A stretch of DNA of 64,000 bases from Platynereis dumerilii. Taxonomy: Eukaryota; Annelida; Polychaeta; Phyllodocida; Nereididae. The stretch spans positions 50,894,511 through 50,958,510 of the forward strand of contig JAPTHN010000003.1 in assembly GCA_026936325.1 (NCBI GenBank). Reading direction: 5' to 3'. Positions 56,764 through 64,000 of the stretch are shown here, one piece after another; the stretch's first letter is position 1; each line of letters opens with the position of its first letter. The notes under the pieces are model-generated. The model was not told the DNA's origin and ran no database searches. It was given only the letters and a program-made list of their open reading frames with translations. The position numbers were made by a program, and so were the translations under genes.

Positions 56764-58257
56764 CCCTGCAGTTTCACTTTTTCCATAGATTGAAATTAAT
56801 CATGCAGCTGTGAGGTGAAGATATTTCTCAAGATAATCCAGAAAAACTGACCAAATTTTGAGGTGGAAATGAACTGCTTCCGTTAGTTCTTTGGGACCAA
56901 TAATGACGAAAGTAACATATTGTACTGAGAGCAGTTTAATGAGTGTAATTAATGAGAACGCTTCACAAACTTTCTTCAAGCTCTTTTCTTGCATTATAGT
57001 CTTCTGTTTACCATCACTCTTGACTTTGACATGTTCATGTCAGTATACATATTGTAGGAGTTGTTTTTATATAGGAGCTGGTGTTGATTTTTTTAAAAGG
57101 TTTCTTGAGTGAAAAGCACACTATATATTGTGTCTTTCTAGTCATGATTAACTTAGCCCCAAAAGTGCCTTGGTCACAAATATGTAGTTTGATGCGCAAG
57201 GGGAATCAGTTTGTTCTCTTACCAAACTTTGAAGCTGGTTTTTGCAGCCATAAAAATTGGATTGTTGCAGTATTGTATCTACGGTCATTGGCAAATTGAC
57301 ACCCTGTATTTTGTGAAGGTTGTAGATAATGGTAGACAATTTATGTAGCAAAAAAGAGAAGTTTGAATGTCTGAGATGTGTTTTACATTTCCAAATATTG
57401 GATAAGTGCATGATTGAGACGTTGATGCTCAAGACATTAATGTCTGATTGGAGGATGAGCGGGGTGTGAACAGCTTGTTATAGGATTAAATGTTATAAAC
57501 TTGATAGTTCAGCTTACTGACTTCAGGTAATGGAATAGGGCCTTGCTGGACCATTTCCATGTAGGCATATGAGCCTCAGTCAGAGGTCTTTCAAAAATGC
57601 ATGATAGTGCCTTAAAAAAATTTTTTTTTTAATTCTAAATAGTGTCTGTATAATATGTGACAAAATTTGTTTGATTATAAATGTGATGTTTAAAAGCCCA
57701 GAGAAATGCATGCAAAATTGTTTTTGAGAATACATATAGTTCACAAAGTAAGATAAAGCATGCATATGCCAAGAAGGTGGCTATCTACATTTAAATACTG
57801 ACTGTGATATTCTAATATATTTTTTATCCAAAGTCAAGTCTCTGAAACATAATACTGCAAAATATTTAAAATGTCATCATCACCAAGTTATCATATTTTA
57901 TGTGGGAACTTGTTGTATCCTGGTGTGTTTATGATTATCACAAAAGGCAACTTAAGGCATATGTATCAATGGGGTCATTCTGTGTCAAAAGGACCAATGG
58001 TCCCATGGGTGGATCTTCAAAAAAATGTCATAAGTTTTTGTTTAGTGGGTCTGATTTGTTTATGATTAGCACAAAGGCAACTTACGGCATATATCAATGA
58101 CAGTGCATCACAAATAAGGTGGTTTTCACTAGAAATATCTCTCTTGTATTTTCTCTATGTTTTAGCCCGAGGAGACTTAAATTGAAATTGTCCTACTAAT
58201 CCAAATATCATAATAATAGACGGCCGACTGGGCAAAAGGCGTGTTATGAACCCAAAA

Positions 58258-60267
58258 ATGTGGTGTCTTACTAACTTAGATGTCTTACACTGTTCTAACT
58301 TTCAAGTCAAAACTTGTGCAAAAAAATAACAATTTCATTGTTTGTTTAGGCTTATACTTTTTCTTCAACTGACACTTCCCTGTAACCTATTTGACCTATT
58401 TTGATGTCGGGGGGGGGACATCAACTGATGTCCTAGATGTTGTTCTGACGTCTGACCAGTTACATCAGAAATCCACCAGGTTCCCATCTGTTCCAAAAGA
58501 ATAAGAGTAAAAATCAACAAGCAAAGAGTGCTATTAATAGCCCCAAAAGGAGATGTAACTTAATTTGTGGACTAAAATTTGTGAATTTAGGAAAATTTTT
58601 CAGATCAAAGGACCTTTTACTTGCTCGAAAACATGATGTTGATTTGACTGTCACATTTAGTTGGGAACTTGGGATGGTACTCAAAATCAATTTTGTGCTC
58701 TAATGTGAACATTATCAATGACTTGTTTGGGGAGACAAGTCTAAATGCAGACAGCAAATTGTCACAGCTCAATGATTTTTGGCACAAAGACATGAGTTGA
58801 TCTAAGGATCAATACCACATAATTTGTTTTGTCTAAAAAATGTCTTTGCATAAATATAAGCCAAAATCAAGTATTGCGTTTCTTTTGCTGGTGAGTGTAT
58901 TTCTAAAATTTCTGCACTATGGCTGTCCATCTCAATGAATCTTACGCTACTGCTGATCTTGGATCAGGGTGTTAATGTGTAAAATTAATTCTGTTAGGTC
59001 CCTGATTTTTATGTGGTAAAAGTATCAGGATGAGGACTCATCTTACTTAGATAGAAAATATATGTGATATGTTGCTAAGCAAAAGCTACTGCTGAGATAC
59101 ATTTTCCATGACATGTACATTCATCATTTAACGACAAGTTTGGTAATTAGGTACTGCATTTTGGAGAATGTTTTTAATTTAACAACTAAATGAGCTATCA
59201 ATAGAATGCATCATAACATCAGAAATTATTCTACAAGAGGTGTCCAACTTATTTTGACAAAAATGTGGTGTCTTACTAACTTAGATGTCTTACACTGTTC
59301 TAACTTTCAAGTCAAAACTTGTGCAAAAAAATAACAATTTCATTGTTTGTTTAGGCTTATACTTTTTCTTCAACTGACACTTCCCTGTAACCTATTTGAC
59401 CTATTTTGATGTCGGGGGGGGGACATCAACTGATGTCCTAGATGTTGTTCTGACGTCTGACCAGTTACATCAGAAATCCACCAGGTTCCCATCTGTTCCA
59501 AAAGAATAAGAGTAAAAATCAACAAGCAAAGAGTGCTATTAATAGCCCCAAAAGGAGATGTAACTTAATTTGTGGACTAAAATTTGTGAATTTAGGAAAA
59601 TTTTTCAGATCAAAGGACCTTTTACTTGCTCGAAAACATGATGTTGATTTGACTGTCACATTTAGTTGGGAACTTGGGATGGTACTCAAAATCAATTTTG
59701 TGCTCTAATGTGAACATTATCAATGACTTGTTTGGGGAGACAAGTCTAAATGCAGACAGCAAATTGTCACAGCTCAATGATTTTTGGCACAAAGACATGA
59801 GTTGATCTAAGGATCAATACCACATAATTTGTTTTGTCTAAAAAATGTCTTTGCATAAATATAAGCCAAAATCAAGTATTGCGTTTCTTTTGCTGGTGAG
59901 TGTATTTCTAAAATTTCTGCACTATGGCTGTCCATCTCAATGAATCTTACGCTACTGCTGATCTTGGATCAGGGTGTTAATGTGTAAAATTAATTCTGTT
60001 AGGTCCCTGATTTTTATGTGGTAAAAGTATCAGGGTGAGGACTCATCTTACTTAGATAGAAAATATATGTGATATGTTGCTAAGCAAAAGCTACTGCTGA
60101 GATACATTTTCCATGACATGTACATTCATCATTTAACGACAAGTTTGGTAATTAGGTACTGCATTTTGGAGAATGTTTTTAATTTAACAACTAAATGAGC
60201 TATCAATAGAATGCATCATAACATCAGAAATTATTCTACAAGAGGTGTCCAACTTATTTTGACAAAA
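58258..60267. repeat. 1,005-bp tandem duplication in spacer C'
   Basis: Units 58258-59262 and 59263-60267 with the same junction as in spacer C, so it predates the 14.4-kb duplication. Confidence 0.88.
59234..59262. mobile_element. Solo left terminus of the TIR transposon, second copy
   Basis: Same 29-bp relic as at 44834. Confidence 0.85.
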
Positions 60268-61525
60268 AGTTAATTCGAACAGAGAATTTGACAAAAGTTA
60301 CTTTTTTCCTGGCTGATGACAAAAACTGTTAACTACAGGTCTTGTCAATGTAAGACATAAGTTTGAAATGATTTGGAAGAGTTTGTGCAATTTTATCAAA
60401 CTTTTCCTCAAATAGGCCCTCCCATCAGTTTTGAAAGCAATATTTCGCCCAGTGATAGTAGTAACAAGTGCATCTACAGAATATTTTCAGTAACGCCAAT
60501 TTTGCTAAAACTTCTAGGATTTCATCAGAGGGTCTTTGGTAACGTGTCCACAAATTTACAGGAATTACGCTTCGTTATTATTAGATATTTAGCGTGATTT
60601 AGGTACTATGGTCCCAAATAATCTTCTAATTGAATACTATCACTTTTTCTCTCTGTGGAAAGAAATCAGGAATGCTCTTTCTGTGGTAGATTTTAAAACT
60701 GAGCTAACCAGGTATTGGGCTATCCTATTGCAATTTCTGGACGTGGAAGTGCGACTTTTGCTGTTTTAAATCACAAAACAATCAAAGCATGAATTTCGTA
60801 CAGAGATTGCTTAACATTTCAAGCTTCTAACTTTTAAGTGCTCTGTACATTTATTCGTTGCTAAAAATCACTCATTGATTGATATAGTCTGGTGGATGAA
60901 GCTAAGTTTTATTCAGTGCAAGCATTGTTTTGGTCCTGCGTTTAAAAATTACAGCTGGAGCATACATCTAATGTTCCTTGTTTTCACACACTTTCTTAAA
61001 AATTGTGTTATATTTAGCTTTATTTTTGTAACTTGCACATTCAGAAGTTATGTATAAAGTTGTATCCACCTACCGTATTGTTACTGGAATGCTATGTCAT
61101 CTTTGTAAGAATTAACAGATCAAATAATTTGGCCAATGATCTCATTTTGTTTATCACCCCGAATTTGGCCATGAACCATGTCCAGGGAAATTTAGTTTTG
61201 ATTCGGTTTATGAGGGTGACATCCACTTGTTACTTTGTACAGTAGTTCACAATGAACATTTAGCTTAAAGAAACACAATAATCAGCTTCCATGACACAAG
61301 ACATCATGCTTGAGGCAGTGAAACCCTTCCTCAAAAGGCGTTTTATCACACCTTTCAAACAACATGCAATTAATTACAATTGTAATACTTCTGAGTTATA
61401 AAAGTGATATAACATGCAAGATGAACAGCATATGGATCAGTCAAAGCAAATTCAGCTCAAAGCAGCAATAATTGTCAATTTGGTGGCTTTTTTATTTTTT
61501 GTCAAAATAAGTTGAACACCTCTTG
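60239..61525. mobile_element. 1,287-bp TIR transposon, copy 3
   Basis: Same ends and TA site as copy 2, 14,400 bp away. Confidence 0.85.
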
Positions 61526-61846
61526 TATTTAGTATCATTGGTTCATCCATATTTTGCAAGAGCTAATGAGTGATAGGAAGTCTTTAAAGCTCTGAAGGGA
61601 AAAAAGCCCTCCCCCAGGCATTGCAATAACTTTTTGAATTGCGTGATTTCCTCTGTCAGAGCTCCTGCATTCAACTTTCTTTGTGTGTAACATGCACATA
61701 AGTATAAAAGAATATACAACTCAGATCAGATTATGTTGTATATGATGCTGATTTTAAATCATAATTCATGATTTGGAAATGGATATATCAAATGATATGC
61801 AAACACAGAAAGAGTTGTTTTAATAGTTTTATTCAGTCAAAATTTA

Positions 61847-63013
61847 TTAACAAGACTGCTGGAGCAAGAGGTTGGGTGTGTCATTGTTGCCCCTGAGGTC
61901 AATTTCATTTTGAGCTGCACCACTTGTGAGGTAGGACCTTACTTGAGCAGGAGTGGCACTGGGGTTGGCAGACAAATAGTTGGCAGCAGCTCCAGCAACA
62001 TGAGGACAAGCCATGGATGTTCCTGACATTGTAGCTTCTGCTTTATCATTTGAATTTCCAGCAGACAAAATGCCTGAACCTGGGGCTAGGATGTCCACAC
62101 ACGAGCCATAGTTGGAGAACCATGACAAAGTGTCAGAACTGTCAGTGGCTCCGACAGTGATGGCATCTGGAGAACGAGCAGGGCTTCCATTGCATGCATT
62201 ACTCAACTCATTGCCGGCTGCTACAACTACAGAAACCCCAGCTGCAACTGCACTCGCCACTGCACTGTCCGTGGCAGTACTTGCTGGGCCACCAAGTGAC
62301 ATGCTGATCACCTTAGGTCCAGAACCGGAGTCGGCAACGGCAAAGTTCATTCCGTCAATGATGGAAGCTGTGCTGCCAAAACCTTGATCATCCAGGACCT
62401 TGACTGCAACAGACTGGGCTGACTTGGAAACACCATAAGTAGTACCCATAATGGTTCCAGCACAGTGTGTACCATGGCCATCTACGTCATTGTTACCTCC
62501 ACCAATAGTGTTGGTACCAAAGGTTGATCTGCCTCCATAGTCGTTGTGAGAGGTTCTTATGCCAGTGTCCAGGACGTATACTCTGACGCCATTTCCACCT
62601 TGTTGGTCATAGGAGTACTGTGTTGTTGAATCTGACAATCTGCCGAGGCCCCAAAGACCACCGCCAACGCTCTGAACTGCACATTGCTCAATCATCTTCG
62701 TCCTCACATTGGCTTCAACAACTTCAACCTCTGGCAAGGAGTAAGCTTGTCTGACTGCAGCTTCATTTGGCGCTCGGATGTGCAGAGTTGGAGACTTCAA
62801 AGCAGCAAAACTGTTGATAATACTCATACCCCCAACAACTCCACTAAGCTTGGAAACAGTGTTGCTGACATAGTTGGCCGTATCTGCATTGGGAGCTTTC
62901 AAGACGATGATGTATTCACCTTCTACTCTTCCAGCATGGCCACTGAGCTGAATGGCAGGCAAGGCAGATGCAAAGCACAAGAGTGCTGAGATTGTGAGAC
63001 CGGCAAACAACAT
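61847..63013 (-). CDS. Minus-array subtilase 8
   Basis: 388 residues, protein identical to member 5 (N324K). Only about 180 bp of its 5' flank are array sequence; the array stops at about 63196. The TATA box is retained but any control element further upstream is replaced by different DNA, so it may be expressed differently from its twins. Confidence 0.92.
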   Translation of the reverse strand: MLFAGLTISALLCFASALPAIQLSGHAGRVEGEYIIVLKAPNADTANYVSNTVSKLSGVVGGMSIINSFAALKSPTLHIRAPNEAAVRQAYSLPEVEVVEANVRTKMIEQCAVQSVGGGLWGLGRLSDSTTQYSYDQQGGNGVRVYVLDTGIRTSHNDYGGRSTFGTNTIGGGNNDVDGHGTHCAGTIMGTTYGVSKSAQSVAVKVLDDQGFGSTASIIDGMNFAVADSGSGPKVISMSLGGPASTATDSAVASAVAAGVSVVVAAGNELSNACNGSPARSPDAITVGATDSSDTLSWFSNYGSCVDILAPGSGILSAGNSNDKAEATMSGTSMACPHVAGAAANYLSANPSATPAQVRSYLTSGAAQNEIDLRGNNDTPNLLLQQSC

Positions 63014-63066
63014 CTTCACTGCTTTCCAACAAGCTTATGTCGATGCATGGCCACAAGTCACTCCTC

Positions 63067-63074
63067 TTTATATA
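63067..63074 (-). promoter_or_regulatory. TATA box of array subtilase 8
   Basis: TATATAAA on the minus strand, 54 bp before the ATG. Confidence 0.65.
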
Positions 63075-63196
63075 CCCTGCAGTTTCACTTTTTCCATAGA
63101 TTGAAATTAATCATGCAGCTGTTAGGTGAAGATATTTCTCAAGATAATCCAGAAAAACTGACCAAATTTTGAGGTGGAAATGAACTGCTTCCGTTA

Positions 63197-64000
63197 TGTC
63201 TTTGGTGATGTATATAGGCAAATAAGACACGTTTTTCAATAAAATATTATAATTTCACATTTGAAAACGGCATAAGTAGCGAGAACACAGAAAAATGTCC
63301 ACATAAAAGTTGCTAATGTAACGTCAGTGTCCTGGGACGGAATCGAGTTACATTAGCAGTCTTTTTTTATTTTTCATTTTTTCAAGTTTTATAATATATA
63401 TAATCTTTTATTGACATTCTCATATCATTACAGATACATATGTCATCAAAATAAAATATAAAATACAAAATGCAAACAAAATGCTTAAAAATTATACAGA
63501 GACAAAGCTGATTACATAAATTAAAAACAGGTACATGTAAGATAAATATGAATACTGACATTATAAATCTAGGTTCCAGCCACCCAATTGATAAGCGATT
63601 CAGATAAGGAGAATTAGTTGCTCACTATATATCTATACCCGTCATAAACAAAATTACTTCACAGAAGTCATTGTTTTATGATTAGTAAAATGACTGCAGC
63701 TATTGAAACGTAAATATCAGGTATTCATTAATGATAAGTATACATATATCGTTAAAAAGTTAAAATTGGGCGTTTTCATGTTGATCAGTCCAGCGCAACC
63801 AGGCATGGACAGCGGCAACCGCTTAAATGTCCATGCACTGGTGCTCTGGTAAGTCAAAACAGTCATTTCGGTGCCCACACAATAGTTATTCACAGTCAAG
63901 AACAGTTATAAACAATTGCATAATAAGCTTATTGGGTCGACAGATGCAGTCTTATGTACGTATTCAATGGCACAGAAAATGTGATATTAAGAACATAAAG
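63197..64000. other. Unique sequence beyond the array edge
   Basis: Homology to the other subtilase upstream regions ends abruptly after CTTCCGTTA. The remainder is AT-rich with no recognised gene. A short hairpin is listed separately. Confidence 0.6.
63311..63358. repeat. 12-bp perfect inverted repeat
   Basis: TGCTAATGTAAC at 63311-63322 and GTTACATTAGCA at 63347-63358, separated by 24 bp. It may be a worn transposon end pair or a chance hairpin. Confidence 0.5.

Larger units (their letters stand above)
56703..61846. other. Spacer C' (long), between array genes 7 and 8
   Basis: Counterpart of spacer C, same length, with the same duplication and transposon. I saw only isolated differences, such as CTTTGC near 59833 for CGTTGC at 45433, and CAACTCAG near 61719 for CAACTGAG. 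Confidence 0.7.
33048..63196. repeat. Higher-order 14.4-kb tandem repeat, two full units and a start of a third
   Basis: Gene stop positions are 33048, 37088, 41136, 47447, 51487, 55536, 61847: spacing 4040, 4048, 6311, then 4040, 4049, 6311. Unit 1 is 33048-47446 (14,399 bp), unit 2 is 47447-61846 (14,400 bp), and unit 3 breaks off at about 63196. Genes pair as 2/5/8, 3/6 and 4/7. Private variants such as the stop-to-Gln change in 3 and 6 confirm the pairing. Confidence 0.93.

Overview
This is a eukaryotic, AT-rich window. One gene is spread over many short exons with GT-AG introns. There are TATA boxes, AATAAA signals, microsatellites, tRNA-derived SINE-like sequences and many short non-autonomous DNA transposons. 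An animal-type phosphoenolpyruvate-synthase/rifampicin-phosphotransferase-like gene beside a secreted proteinase K-type subtilase cluster fits a marine invertebrate, possibly an echinoderm. The species assignment is inference.

Layout. (1) 1-16 kb: 23 phased exons on the + strand encode about 858 residues of a PEP-synthase-like protein. Its N-terminus lies upstream of the window, and the expected C-terminal phosphohistidine domain is not found downstream. Its introns carry minisatellites, a hAT-type MITE with a perfect 8-bp target duplication, a TA-flanked transposon and nested foldback elements. (2) 16-20 kb: no gene seen; microsatellites, a SINE-like sequence split by a foldback element, and an element filled with GTCC-type tandem repeats. 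(3) 20-28 kb: + strand subtilase loci: two intact single-exon genes, one locus with a single nonsense codon, and one pro-domain fragment whose 5' leader was hit by a MITE. (4) 28.5-63.2 kb: eight intact, nearly identical single-exon subtilase genes in tandem on the - strand. (5) 63.2-64 kb: unique sequence beyond the abrupt edge of the array.

All intact subtilases have the same plan: signal peptide, I9 inhibitor-type propeptide, and an S8 proteinase K-type catalytic domain with Asp, His, Asn and Ser in place. They should be secreted zymogens. Each has a TATA box 50-65 bp upstream of the ATG, so they look like individually transcribed intronless genes.

The minus array is a higher-order repeat. 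Genes 2-4 and their spacers form a 14.4-kb unit that is repeated almost exactly as genes 5-7, and gene 8 begins a third unit. Spacers fall into two lineages: short ones holding an empty TA target site, and ones carrying a 1,287-bp TIR transposon at that same site. The long spacers also contain a 1,005-bp tandem duplication whose breakpoints share short homology. This looks like very recent, ongoing gene amplification.
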